Position numbers and translations under genes: made by a program
Source of the DNA: Argyresthia goedartella
Taxonomy: Eukaryota > Arthropoda > Insecta > Lepidoptera > Argyresthiidae
DNA: 64,000 nt
NCBI GenBank assembly: GCA_949825045.1
Contig: OX463820.1
Coordinates: 8,010,501-8,074,500, forward strand
Direction of reading: 5' to 3'
The notes under the pieces: model-generated
Seen by the model: only the letters and a program-made list of their open reading frames with translations
Databases searched by the model: none
Told to the model about the DNA's origin: nothing
In this document: positions 44,640-54,988 of the stretch, piece by piece
Layout: each line of letters begins with the position of its first letter
How positions within the stretch are numbered: the first letter of the stretch is position 1

Positions 44640-47600
44640 AACGCTGGATGACGCTAGAAGCCCCTTTTCTAAAACGGGCGAACCCGGTACCTCCCCGCCA
44701 AAACGGGGAGAACGTCACGACACACACACAAAAGTTTTTCGTACCTTCCTACTCTCGGTGTTTGTTTGTGCGGATTCACACACTCGCCGCCCCCGCTCTT
44801 CTCTCTTCGGCTCTTCTCCCCGCCCGTCGTGTGCTCACTGCGCCCGCAGTGACGTCATCGCATCGCGGCTGCCTACGTGCTTCTAAAGCTAGAAGCGCAG
44901 GACACGTCGCGGTGCCGCCACCACCACCCACGGACCGACCCAGAACACGCCCGTCTCCGGAGTTGACCCTACGCAGCACCTGTGGTGTTGATCGACTGCT
45001 CGCCGGCACTTCACTGGGCCTCCTCGGATTTATTCGAGGTCTCACCCGGTGGAGGAAGACCGCGTTAAGTCGGCACCACAGAGCCTGCATAACTCCGGAG
45101 AAGTAAGAGGAAGACCCCGTTTCTAAAAAACGAGATGAAGAGAAGCCGCGACGAGTTATCTCCGAGGGACGTGCCGTACAGAGGCACGGCGGTCCTCGTG
45201 AGACGGGATCTCGTCCACGAAGAGTTGGAGCTGCCCGCCTTCAAGACGACGCGGTCCATAGGCGTCCGTCTGAAGACGGCCGACACGGAGCTCAAAGTCT
45301 TCGCAGCCTACAAGCCTCCCGGCGACGTCCACCATTTCCACCCGGAAGACATCCGAGCGATGATGGAAGGAGCGACCCCCATACTGGTCGCAGGCGATCT
45401 CAACGCCAAGCACCACCAGTGGGGGTCCCACAGCATCAACTCCGCCGGAAGGGCCCTACAGGAAGATGCTGAGAACTCCAACTACGAAGTTCTCAGCCCG
45501 GGGGCCCCAACACACTACCCGACGAACCCCATGCATCGCCCGGATGTACTAGACGTCGCCCTGGTCAAGAACGTACAGTTCCCCATCGCCATCGGGGAGC
45601 TGTACGACATCGACACCCCCCACCTGCCTATCTTGCTGGTCCTCGGGGTGGAGGCCGATCTCACGTCGGCACCGCGTCCAAGAACGAAGACGAACTGGCA
45701 CAAATACCAGCTGGAGTTGAACACAACGCAGCTCCCCGGCGGTGTCTCTACCAAGGAAGAGGTAGAAGCCGCGGCAGTGGCCATCACCACAGCCATCACC
45801 ACCGCTCAAGCCGCAGCCACCACCACCAAGCCACCGCCGGTTTTGCGGAAGGAGAGGCTCTCTCCACACCTCCGCAAGAAGCTGGACCTCAAGCACCGTC
45901 TTCGTCGAACCTGGCACCACACGCGCTGCCCTGTTATCAGGGTGGAGATCAACCGGCTCGTAAAAGAACTGCGCGCGGGCATCATCGAGCTGAGGGGACA
46001 GTCCTGGGAACGCACCATTGACCAGGCCTCCCAAGATGACACCGCCCTTCACCGCCTGAACCGCAGCCTGACGTCAACTCCCGAGCCGGTCTGCCCCATG
46101 TTTGATCACACGGGCAGGCGCCGCTACGCCGCACGAGATCGAGCCGCCATCCTGGCCGACCACTTCGCTGGGCAGTTCCAGCCCAACCCCATCGCCGACT
46201 ACGAGCACAACGCCGCTGTTGTGGAGCGCGTAGAGCGCTTCCTGGCAGTCCCCGCGCCTCCCCTCGCCGGCGACTACTTCATGTCGCCCCGCGAAGTCCG
46301 GAAGGTGGCCCTGAAGCTGAACCAGCGGAAGGCCCCGGGCCCGGACGGAGTCGTCGCGGGGGTCCTAGTACAGCTGCCAAGGAAAGCCGTCGCCTCGCTG
46401 ACGCGGCTGTTCAACGGCATCCTGCGCACCGGTCACTTCCCCGCCCTCTGGAAGGAGGGCAAGGTGATCGTCATCCCCAAGCCGGGGAAGGACAGAAGAC
46501 ACCCGGGAGGCTACCGCCCGATCACCCTGCTGCCTCATATCGCCAAGCTGTTTGAGCGCCTGCTGTTACGGAGAATCCTGCCCCACATCCAGCTGAGGGC
46601 AGAGCAACATGGCTTCCGTGACAGCCACAGCACGACGCTCCAGTTGGCGAGAGTCCTACACTACCTGGCGTCGGAGCTGAACAGGGGCCGATACACCGTC
46701 GGGGTCTTTCTTGACATCGAGAAGGCCTTTGACCGAGTGTGGCACGAGGGGCTCCTCTTCAAGCTCCTGGACGCAGGTGTGCCCCCAATGATCGGGCAGA
46801 TCGTGGCCTCCTTCCTGGAAGACCGGCGGTTCTTCGTCTCGGTCGAGAATGCACACTCCCAGACGAAGGCCATCAGCGCAGGAGTCCCGCAAGGCAGCTG
46901 CCTTTCGCCGGTGCTCTACGCGCTCTACACCAACGACATCCCCACACTCGAGGGCCATCTCGAGGAGGGGGTGGAAGACGTTGTGCTCGCCCTCTACGCA
47001 GACGACAGCGCCTACTTCGCGTCGTCGCGCAAAATTGAGCTCGCCTGCAGGAAGATGCAGCGACTCCTGGACCTGCTGCCGCCCTGGCTGGACAAGTGGC
47101 GGACCGCGGTGAACGTCGGGAAGACAACAGCCCTGTTGACCACCCGCTCCCGCCGTCCGACCCCGCTACAGCTGAGGGGCCGGGACATCGAGTGGCAATC
47201 GACGGTGAAATACCTCGGTTGCAACATCGACTGCTCGCTGCGCATGGTCCCGATGGTGCAACACTGCATCAACCGGGCCAAAGCCGCGCGGGCAATGCTC
47301 CGGCCTGTCCTGTCGTCCAGCCTGCCTCTGAGAGCCAAGCTGCGGGTGTACAAGGCCTATGTGCGCTCGCGGCTCACCTACGCGTCTCCAGCATGGTACG
47401 CCCTGCTGTCGAAGACCCAGAAGGCACGGCTGCAGTGGTTCCAGAACATCTCCCTGCGGGTGATCACAGGAGCCGGGCGGTACGTGCACAACACCACCAT
47501 CATGAGGGATACCCGGATGCCCACCGTGGAGAAATTCGTCGCGCGGCTGGCACGGCGCATGTACGACTGCGCCGACAACAGCCGCCACGCACATCTCCAC

Positions 47601-47960
47601 GACATTACTCCGCATCACGCACGTCCGCCTGAAGGCAGGTCACTCCCAAGAGAGTTGCTGCTCATCCCACTGTCGCCAGTGTAAGCCCGCAGAAGAGGGC
47701 GAAAGCACGGCACAGTGAAGAAGAAGAAGCTCCCGCACCGTTGTCGCCAGTGTATGCCAATAGACGGCGAAAGCACAGCACAACGAAGACCACGCGAGGC
47801 CCCTGACAAGTAGGGGCCACCCAAGACCGGGGGGGACGTTACCCCCCGAGTTGACGCCGCGGGCATGAGGCAACCATAAGTCCTCGACCCCGCAACCGTA
47901 GTGGTTCTCGCGCTCCGCGCGAGAACACACTCCGCAGGCCACACGGAGAACGTCAATTAC
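44640..47960 (+). mobile_element. GC-rich Jockey-type LINE with internal deletion
   Basis: A GC-rich 5' UTR (44640-45134), one long open frame (45135-47684) and a GC-rich 3' UTR to about 47960. The 3' UTR contains a two-copy repeat built on gtcgccagtgta and ggcgaaagcac (47671 and 47739). ORF1 and the first part of the endonuclease are missing, although the 5' UTR is kept. This is unlike the usual 5' truncation of LINEs and points to an internal deletion. Composition is strikingly different from the AT-rich surroundings. Confidence 0.85.
45135..47684 (+). CDS. LINE ORF2 (endonuclease C-part, RT), probable ORF1 fusion
   Basis: 849 codons with no stop. Residues 1-13 (MKRSRDELSPRDV) are charged and look like the beginning of another protein, perhaps ORF1. 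From residue 14 the sequence is APE-type endonuclease from its middle on (GTAVLVRRDL, VFAAYKPPG, VAGDLNAKHHQWGS, DVLDVALVKN, DTPHLPILL). The N-terminal catalytic Asn and Glu are absent. RT spans about residues 380-680: KAPGPDGV, VIVIPKPGKDRRHPGGYRPI, FLDIEKAFDRVWH, GVPQGSCLSPVLYALYTNDI, LALYADDSAYF (YADD box intact), then the thumb (STVKYLGCNID) and a C-terminal region. RT may be competent; the endonuclease is not. Confidence 0.93.
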   Translation: MKRSRDELSPRDVPYRGTAVLVRRDLVHEELELPAFKTTRSIGVRLKTADTELKVFAAYKPPGDVHHFHPEDIRAMMEGATPILVAGDLNAKHHQWGSHSINSAGRALQEDAENSNYEVLSPGAPTHYPTNPMHRPDVLDVALVKNVQFPIAIGELYDIDTPHLPILLVLGVEADLTSAPRPRTKTNWHKYQLELNTTQLPGGVSTKEEVEAAAVAITTAITTAQAAATTTKPPPVLRKERLSPHLRKKLDLKHRLRRTWHHTRCPVIRVEINRLVKELRAGIIELRGQSWERTIDQASQDDTALHRLNRSLTSTPEPVCPMFDHTGRRRYAARDRAAILADHFAGQFQPNPIADYEHNAAVVERVERFLAVPAPPLAGDYFMSPREVRKVALKLNQRKAPGPDGVVAGVLVQLPRKAVASLTRLFNGILRTGHFPALWKEGKVIVIPKPGKDRRHPGGYRPITLLPHIAKLFERLLLRRILPHIQLRAEQHGFRDSHSTTLQLARVLHYLASELNRGRYTVGVFLDIEKAFDRVWHEGLLFKLLDAGVPPMIGQIVASFLEDRRFFVSVENAHSQTKAISAGVPQGSCLSPVLYALYTNDIPTLEGHLEEGVEDVVLALYADDSAYFASSRKIELACRKMQRLLDLLPPWLDKWRTAVNVGKTTALLTTRSRRPTPLQLRGRDIEWQSTVKYLGCNIDCSLRMVPMVQHCINRAKAARAMLRPVLSSSLPLRAKLRVYKAYVRSRLTYASPAWYALLSKTQKARLQWFQNISLRVITGAGRYVHNTTIMRDTRMPTVEKFVARLARRMYDCADNSRHAHLHDITPHHARPPEGRSLPRELLLIPLSPV

Positions 47961-48451
47961 AGTCAGTATTGCGAGCGGAACGCACGTGTCATTAGGAAAC
48001 AAAATAGAGTTTTTTTGAGTTGATTCCGTTTTTTTTAATCCGACCAGGAAATATAGTAGTATTATTTGGAGTTGCCGCCGTTTTGATGGTTAACGCTGAT
48101 TAAATGAAAGCTACATTTTTAGTTACGCCAGTGTTGATGGTAAGGTGAATAAAGTTTTTTTTTTATTTATAGTTGCACTCATGTTGCTGAGAAAATTTTG
48201 AATTTGTATTTGACTTTCTTTTGTTGAGTAATTTTCAAAACGCTTATATTTCTTTAAAAACATGGGAAATTGACTTTTTGTCATAGTGGCGGTTGTAGTC
48301 TTTTCATCTTAACATCATTTTTGTTTTCATCCTAGCAAAAATATCACTTGGTGTGTTTTTACTGAACATTTTTGAAGTTGCTGTTTAGATGGTTAGTGAA
48401 AATTACATTTTATATTTCAGCAAAAGAATCAGTCGTGGGCGGTTTTTAGTC
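47961..48451. other. No gene found
   Basis: T-rich intron sequence; may include the 5' untranslated part of the pseudogene that follows, as tttcagcaaaag at 48416 resembles a splice acceptor. Confidence 0.35.
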
Positions 48452-49372
48452 AGTATGATTGAAGAAAGGGACAAAGAAAACACCAGCCCTAGCTTTCTGA
48501 CTCAATATGAAAACATGCAATCATATACTAGACCTTTGGAATAGGAGTTTGAACCACAAACAAAGAAAGAGTCGGTACTAGTAAACAGGCCACAGTTAGA
48601 AGATGACCTAATAATGACATCAAGCGATGAAGACTCAGCTAAGGAAACTCGTTCCGCCTTATCCGTCGTTGGCAGTAATTTTAATCCGTGTACGTCTAAA
48701 CAACAGCCGACTGGTACACCGAATACTATACACCACTCCGAAGTGACGAAAATGACATTGACGATGCAGATGATGATCCCAATTTCCGATTGATCCATAA
48801 AAGTAAGAAACCATCTAAGGTAGAACCTGCTAGTCCATCGTTGTCTTTGTCCAGCACGTATCACGTAGCAGCAGTAGCAGCTCTACCAGTTTATCAAGTT
48901 CTATTAGCTCGTCGGACACAGAAGATGATAGTGCCAATGTACAACCTGATCCTCAAAATCTTATGGTCGCTGAAATTAACGCACAAGAGCCCGTGATAGA
49001 AGAAAAAAAGGGTAAAAAGAGATATACTCAAGCACGCTCTTGCCTGCTTGAGTATATCTCATTTGTAGAGCTCTTAATACTGCCCTTTATTTTGAAGTTG
49101 ATGAATCCAAAATTCGGGTATGCAAACCGTTTTTTAAATCTACTCTTGACTTGAGTTATAAATTGATACAAACGGCACTATCTAAGAAATCGGAATCAGC
49201 CGTGATTCATGCTGTTTTAAGGGAAATAAAAAAAGGGAAAAAGCCATCAACCAACTATTGACCCACAAATTGAAGAGAGCGTTATGGATTTTATGAATTC
49301 TATCCCAGAAATGAGTCGCATTTCTTGAGAACGCAAACGACCAGAGAATTTATTTCAAAGGCCTTAGATCAT
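48452..49372 (+). pseudogene. Decayed repetitive gene, acidic/Ser-rich, unidentified
   Basis: From the ATG at about 48456 the frame reads MIEERDKENTSPSFLTQYEN and stops, then continues in shifted frames with SSDEDSAKETRSALSVVGSN, DDENDIDDADDDPNF, a long Ser run, SSDTEDDSANVQPDP and EEKKGKKR. After a gap, VMDFMNSIP and SHFLRTQTTREFIS appear. Acidic/Ser N-terminus, a GKKR motif and a segment of the kind (V/I)xxF(M/I)NSIPxxESHYxR are features of a multicopy insect gene family of unknown function that I believe behaves like a transposon-derived gene. That family recall is from memory and unverified. At least four frameshifts. Confidence 0.5.
49019..49060. repeat. Perfect 16-bp hairpin
   Basis: gagatatactcaagca (49019-49034) and tgcttgagtatatctc (49045-49060) are exact complements with a 10-nt loop. 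It lies where the pseudogene loses its reading frame right after EEKKGKKR, so it coincides with a break in the coding homology. Confidence 0.9.
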
Positions 49373-49382
49373 ATATAATAAA

Positions 49383-50036
49383 AATTAAATGTGATTTTAC
49401 ATGTGAAATTATAATAGTTTTTCATAGAACGGGAGGTTCCTTTATTTTTTTATGTTGTGTTACTATTTTTCAATACTCAATACTCAATATATTTATTGAA
49501 TTCCATAAAATTGATGTTGCATAGGATGTTATAAGAAAACATGTGTTATTTATGGACCTTGTAAAAGGGGCATTGCAATAGAAGAGAGGGAAACAAACTT
49601 TGTTAATTTATAATAAGACGACCCGAATGGCCGAGTCGGCAGTGACACTGCCTGCGAAACCAAGTGTCCCGGGTTCGAGTCCCGGTGGGGGCAAATGTTT
49701 GTTTGATGAGAACGGATGTTTGTACCCTAGTCATGGTTGTTTATCTATATAAGTATAATATTTCTCTATATAAGTATGTCTATCGTTGTCTAGTACCCAA
49801 GATACAGGGAATCCTAGTTTGGGGCTAGATCAATGTGTGTAAATGGTGTCCAAGGTGTTATTATTATTATTATTATAATTGGGTATAATATTTACTATAG
49901 TAATAACCTTAGAAAGATATTAATAGAGAAATGTCATATTCAATTATCATAAAGGTCAAATGTGATTTTAGATATGCATTTATAATATTTTTTATAGAAC
50001 GGGAGGTTCCTTTATTTTTTTATATTGTGTTACTAT
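49383..50036 (+). repeat. Direct repeats flanking a SINE
   Basis: The segments 49383-49470 and 49955-50036 are about 80 % alike, sharing aaatgtgatttta and agaacgggaggttcctttat then tttttttat. SINE A copy 2 (49619-49885) lies between them. They could be two copies of the 3' end of the pseudogene element. Confidence 0.7.
49619..49885 (+). mobile_element. tRNA-derived SINE, family A, copy 2
   Basis: Head cgacccgaatggccgagtcg, B box ggttcgagtcccggtggggg, body gatgtttgtaccctagtcat and cccaagatacagggaatcct, tail of tta repeats. The A and B boxes are well preserved, so the RNA polymerase III promoter looks intact. Confidence 0.9.
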
Positions 50037-50182
50037 TTTGATTAATTTATTTGAAGTACAAAGGTAATTAAGGGACATAAAATGCTATCATTAGTTCCAT
50101 ATTTTTATTATTAAAGATAATAAGTGATATGAATACTTACTTCAGCGTTTTCTTGCTAATTCATCAGGATTAAGTATCTAAG

Positions 50183-50220
50183 ATATAATTTTCGTAAAAT
50201 TTATTTTACGAAAATTATAT
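50183..50220. repeat. Perfect 18-bp palindrome
   Basis: atataattttcgtaaaat (50183-50200) and attttacgaaaattatat (50203-50220) are exact complements, 2 bases apart. It lies about 50 bp before the truncated 5' end of the next LINE. Confidence 0.9.
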
Positions 50221-50264
50221 GATATTTATATGATACGGTATTTAAATCAAAAACTATAAAAGTT

Positions 50265-52515
50265 AATAACAAAGCTTTGTTTAGTGATTGGGCGACAGTT
50301 GGAATTCATAGGAGCAGACGAAGATTATATGAACTCTATGAAGAGAAATCATATAACAAAAATACGGCCTTTCTAGATTATGTTCGTAGTTATTCAAAAA
50401 TGTTTAAACGCGTTTGTGCCGTAGCTAAATCTAATTTCATTAAAAACAAAATTGAATCTAGTAGCAATGTAATGAAAACGACTTGGCAAATTATAAACAG
50501 AGAGACTGGAAAGGCCAAAGCTACACATAATAACTTCAAGCTTAAGATAGATAATCAATTGCTAAGTACAGACCTAGAAGTAGCAAAAGCTTTCGAAAAT
50601 TTCTTTACGGACATTCCAGTTTCAACAACCAAGTCTTTAAATTCATCTCCCGCTGCTGCTGAATCTATACTTAAACAAAACTTTGAGGATTGTAAAACAG
50701 GTTTTAAATTTAGGCACGTAAATAATGAAGACATTGTAAAAGCGTTTAAATCCCTGGAAATGAAAAAGACATCTGACGCCCATGGTCTATCAGTAAAAAT
50801 TATTAGTTCCATTGTAGATTGTATTGCACCTCACCTTTGTTGTATATTTAATCAATGTATAGATAATGGTGTGTTTCCTGACTTGATGAAACTAAGTAAA
50901 GTTATACCTTTATTCAAAGCTGGTAGTACATCAGACCCCACCAATTTTAGACCCATATCGATACTACCAACGCATAGCAAAATATTTGAAAAACTCATAC
51001 TTAATCAATTGCAAAGTCATTTTTATCTCAATAATTTAATTCATATTGCTCAGTTTGGTTTCACAAAGGGTCGTTCAACAGCCGATGCTGGTGTTGAACT
51101 AATCGACAATATTTTTGATGCCTGGGAAGACGCAATGGATGCAATAGGTGTCTTCTGCGATCTATCCAAGGCTTTTGATTGCGTCCATCATGACACTCTT
51201 GTCAGGAAGTTACGCCATTATGGTGTAAAAGATCAGGCACTTGGCCTTCTGGAGTCATATCTAACAGATAGGGTTCAGATGGTCGATGTTAATGGGAAAA
51301 GATCACCTGGGTCTTTAATAAGTATGGGCGTACCGCAAGGTTCAATTCTTGGTCCTTTCTTATTTTTAGTATATATTAATGATTTACCTTACCTTGTTAA
51401 AGCAAAACATGGGTTAGTATTGTTTGCCGATGATACTTCTTTGATATTTAAAGTTAAAAGACAGCAATCAAATTATGACGAGGTAAACAATGCTATCTCT
51501 AGTATAGTGAACTGGTTTACTGTTAACAATTTATTACTTAATGAAAAGAAAACTAAATGTATTAAATTCGTGTTACCCAATGTGAACCCGGTAACTACAG
51601 ACATATTTATAAAAGGACAGAGATTGGACCTTGTGCAGTCGACTGTCTTTTTGGGCATTACTTTAGACTCCAAACTACAATGGGATCCTCATATAAATAA
51701 ATTGTCGAACAGACTGAGTTCGGCAGCGTTCGCAGTTAAAAAAATTAGAGCTCTTACCGACGTAGACAACGCTAGACTAGTCTACTTTAGTTACTTTCAT
51801 AGTCTAATGACCTATGGTATTTTATTGTGGGGTCACGCTGCGAATGCTAATAGTATATTTATTCTGCAGAAACGGGCTGTTCGTGCAATTTATAGATTAG
51901 GGCCTAGAGTGTCACTGAGGGAAAAGTTTAAAGAAATCAATATTCTGACATTTGTTTCTCAATATATCTATGACAATCTTGTGTATGTAAAAAGAAATAT
52001 AACAAATTTTCAGAAGTACAGTGATATACACAATTTTAATACTAGAAATAAAGACAAGTTGGTTGCATAAATAAAGACAAGTTGGTACATAAGTAAGCCG
52101 ACTACATAAAATTAGTAATTCTTTTAAAGGCAATTGTATACGCTATTACAATAAGGTCCCTACTGATATTAAAAACTTACCTTTAGACAAGTTTAAAATA
52201 ATAATAAAACAGAAATTGTATAAAAAAGGTTACTATAGGATATCTGATTACTTAGAGGACAGATGTCCATGGGAATAGATTGTTTGAGTAACAGGCTGTT
52301 TCGATATATAATTAGCATTCATTTTTTAATTTGACAATATTTTATTTAAAAAAGGAAACGCAAAAGATGCGACGACTGTGGAGTTTCTTCGGTGAGCTCT
52401 TCTCCACAGATTCCGCCATTGTGTTAGTGAACTCACCCAAAAAAAGGTAATGACGGATCTAAGTGATGTAACAACATCTTACGGAAATAAATGATTTTTG
52501 ATTTTGATTTTGATT
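50265..52515 (+). mobile_element. 5'-truncated non-LTR retrotransposon (Jockey superfamily)
   Basis: Related to the 25495-28190 element through the whole ORF2 but on the opposite strand and shorter at the 5' end. The 3' UTR contains gtggagtttcttcggtgagc and its near-complement (a stem), and ends in aaataaatg followed by repeats of ttttga (52490-52515). Confidence 0.88.
50277..52281 (+). pseudogene. LINE ORF2 with a duplication-induced stop
   Basis: About 597 codons are open from 50277 to a TAA at 52068-52070. Motifs: VIPLFKAGSTSDPTNFRPIS, FCDLSKAFDCVHHDTL, GVPQGSILGPFLFLVYIND, LFADDTSLIF (FADD intact), STVFLGITLDSKLQW, NFNTRNKDKLVA. The stop arises from a tandem duplication of about 22 bp (52046-52068 and 52069-52090), after which the normal C-terminus continues in another frame (SFKGNCIRYYNKVP ... 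YYRISDYLEDRCPWE) to 52281. Only the last about 70 residues are lost from the main frame. The apparent start is not a real start codon. Confidence 0.9.
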
Positions 52516-52584
52516 TCGAAAATTTTATTATAAATTCACCCAATTGAAAAACAATAGTTAAGTATTTAAGTTCTTGGATTATAA

Positions 52585-52652
52585 TTATATTAATAAATAA
52601 ATAAATAAATAATAATAATATTAATAAATAAATAATAATAATAAATAAATTC
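52585..52652. repeat. ATA/AATA microsatellite
   Basis: Mixed repeats of aata and ata over about 68 bp. Confidence 0.9.
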
Positions 52653-52999
52653 AAAAAAAGTTACATTCAATTAATTTTGACTCTTCAAAAGGGAGCCAAC
52701 TAAAAACGAAATACCCCGATAAAGGTTCAACACTATATAACAAAATAAAAAAACATACATTTGTTAAGTAATATGGAATTAACTCGGAAAATCAAATTTT
52801 CAGCCCCGATTTACGATTAAAACACAATATTTATTTATCATCTTTTTTCAATTTGCATTACCAATGCACTGATCAAGACAGAAAACTCCTGCGGTATACA
52901 GGGACACGGCAATCAGTTTTTCGCTTTTGCTGAAAAAAGTGATTTTTTGAGTTAATCGCTGTTTAGATCTAGGTGTGCGATGTAGTGGTAATTCATACA
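52653..52999. other. No gene found
   Basis: AT-rich intron sequence. Nothing recognisable. Confidence 0.4.
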
Positions 53000-53192
53000 A
53001 TCCTTTAATTTATACCATCTCGTGTAGTTCAGTATTTGTTGCTGTAGCGGCAACAGAAATACATATTCTGTGACAATTTCAACTGAATGCCTATTACTGT
53101 ATATGAGTTACTGCCCGCTGACGGACGGACGGACAACGAACAGTTTGGTACCAAGGTTTGGCCCCTTTTGGGAATGGAACCCTTAGAAATAA
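53000..53192 (+). repeat. Repeat D, 3' part
   Basis: Shares agtatttgttgctgtagcgg, caacaga-atacat, gacggacggacggac and ggaacccttag with 56100-56278. Confidence 0.75.
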
Positions 53193-53344
53193 TTCTGGCC
53201 TTAAGCCCGGGTATGAATTCCGCTTTTTCGTTATAGTGATATTTGAGTTATCCTTGTTGTTAGGTTAGCCTTTCTCGATTTCCAGTGGGTTTTTACTTAT
53301 TTTAAGCAGATTTATCAATTCGGAAATTTAACATAACGCGACGA

Positions 53345-53885
53345 ATAAAACAGGCGCTGTGTCCTAGCCGTAAATGAGAGCGGCTAGGGCTCCGCGCGAG
53401 TTATATTTATAACCTCGGTCCGCGGGGGGAGCGACGGGGAGCCGCACAAAGGAAAAGCGGCTCTAAACCCGTCGTTCCTCCGCTTTCCGAGCTAGAATAT
53501 CATTAGGAAGCAACTTATAAGAATAGGAAATAATTAGGAACATAAGAACCTATGTAAATACTTATAATAAAGAGAAATAAAGATTGCGGGGCAGGAGGGG
53601 GCAAATGCGGGGGCCGGGAGGCGAGGTACATAAATATGAGTGTGAATAAAAGGCGGTGCGCTCCGAGCGCACATTCATTCCGAACGCAGCAGCCATCGAG
53701 AAAACACCTCCGCCTCCCGAACCTGCAAGAAGCTCCCGCCTCTCTCCGCTACCAGTAAAACGAAGTGCTCCTGTATTTCATTTCAACAACAAGATACAGT
53801 CCACTCCAGCATAAAAACCCGTAGGCCGATCGCCCACAATAACAACACTAAACAAACTAATCACGGGTTACCCGCTCAATTTATG
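53345..53885 (+). mobile_element. Solo-LTR-like segment with promoter
   Basis: A GC-rich block with a TATA-like aataaaagg (53645-53653) and, about 25 bases on, an initiator-like acattcattc, followed by a C-rich leader. Upstream lies a stretch with aataaagagaaataaag, polyadenylation-like. This mix of promoter and poly(A) signals within about 540 bp is what an LTR has, and no internal retroelement genes adjoin it. Exact ends and target duplication were not found. An alternative is a NOS-internal promoter, since NOS exon 2 starts 225 bp later. Confidence 0.35.
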
Positions 53886-54109
53886 AATAAGTGAATGAAA
53901 TCGTTTTTTTTAGGCAGAAAACCCATACATATGGCTCAAAATCACCAAGGCGGCAAATTTGACTTGGATGTTAATTTAATCAAATAAGTGACGGTATTGT
54001 AATGAGGAATTTGGATAGGGAACCCTAAAAAATCAGATTTTTTCCAACGTGCCTTTTTGTACCGTTGCAGCGTAGCGTAACCTTATGGATCTAATATGTT
54101 CTATTGCAG

Positions 54110-54246
54110 CCTAACCTCTGCACGGAGCGAGCATGCCTCGGCAGCGTCATGGCGATCCCCGGTCGAGGCGAGGAGCCCAGGTCTCCGGAGGAAGTCCTCA
54201 ATGATGCTAAGGACTTTTTTGGACAGTACTTCGCCTCTATACGGAG
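54110..54246 (+). CDS. NOS: Nitric oxide synthase, second coding exon
   Basis: Bounded by a good acceptor (ctattgcag|) and donor (|gtaagc). In phase 0 it encodes 45 residues starting PNLCTERACLGSVMAIPGRG and then PRSPEEVLNDAKDFFGQYFA. The Cys-x4-Cys followed by LGS is the NOS zinc-tetrathiolate motif, which holds the dimer together and shapes the BH4 site. EEVL-x2-A(K/R)DF-x2-QYF-x-SI(R/K)R is the conserved next helix. It ends in phase 2 (CGG AG|). The haem-binding exon should follow but is not in the window within 9.7 kb. No lesion seen, so the gene is probably functional. Confidence 0.88.
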
Positions 54247-54988
54247 GTAAGCTAGAAAGAAAGGTTTCCTAGAATTTCTGGAAGAAATATAATTTCATAA
54301 TTTTCTTTATTGCACACAAATAATAAAAATGACAAGATGTACATTAAAATAGTGTTGAATGTCGAGCTTATCTCTAGTAAGAAATCTCTTCCAGAAAACC
54401 AGGTCAGTATGAGAAAGTTTGATCGCTGAGCACAGAGAAAAAGAAAGGAGTACGTTTTTTGTGTGTATTTCCCATTTTTACACGACTGCCCAAAAAAGGA
54501 TGTAATGTTTTCCGGTTTCATGTAATGCAGGTTTTCTCACGGCTATACCACATGGAGGGAAAGTACCTTAAATATTTTACTTAAAGAGTTATTTTTCTTG
54601 TTGTAAAACCAATTTAAAATGTAAATCGGCAATCGTACTCGCCAAATGCAAATAAAATAACCAAGCAATTTTGCGATACCGATCGAAAGACTCAACCATA
54701 AATAAGGATAGTTTTTGGCTGAGAAATATAGCATCTTGAATAAAAGGAAGACCATGAAATTTAAAATTTCGTAGTAGTTGTAATACTTGAATAAGTCATT
54801 TGGTCGAAACAGGGTCCACGGTCAGTGAAAAAGGCTAGACATTTTCCAGAACTTTTTTTTTTTATATAAAATCTAAAATTTCATGGACATTCAAGGATAG
54901 TTATTTACACGCCTGAAGCATATATTTATAACAATGAACAATACCTAAAAATAATAAAATTGTGGCCTTACTTCTATTTAACGGTTGA
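54247..54988. other. Start of next NOS intron, no feature
   Basis: AT-rich. The overlapping frames on the minus strand are hydrophobic by composition only. Confidence 0.4.

Larger units (their letters stand above)
20634..54109 (+). other. Very large TE-filled intron of the NOS gene
   Basis: Donor GTAAGTA at 20634 and acceptor ctattgcag ending at 54109 enclose 33,476 bp. No intermediate NOS exon was seen and the exon phases match. The interval holds Tc1, LINE, SINE, MITE, copia, DIRS-like and Jockey-type elements in both orientations. Confidence 0.65.

Noticed and set aside
45156..47956. Many long frames on both strands in the GC-rich LINE
   Set aside because: GC-rich coding DNA has few stop codons in other frames. 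Only the 849-codon plus-strand frame has domains.
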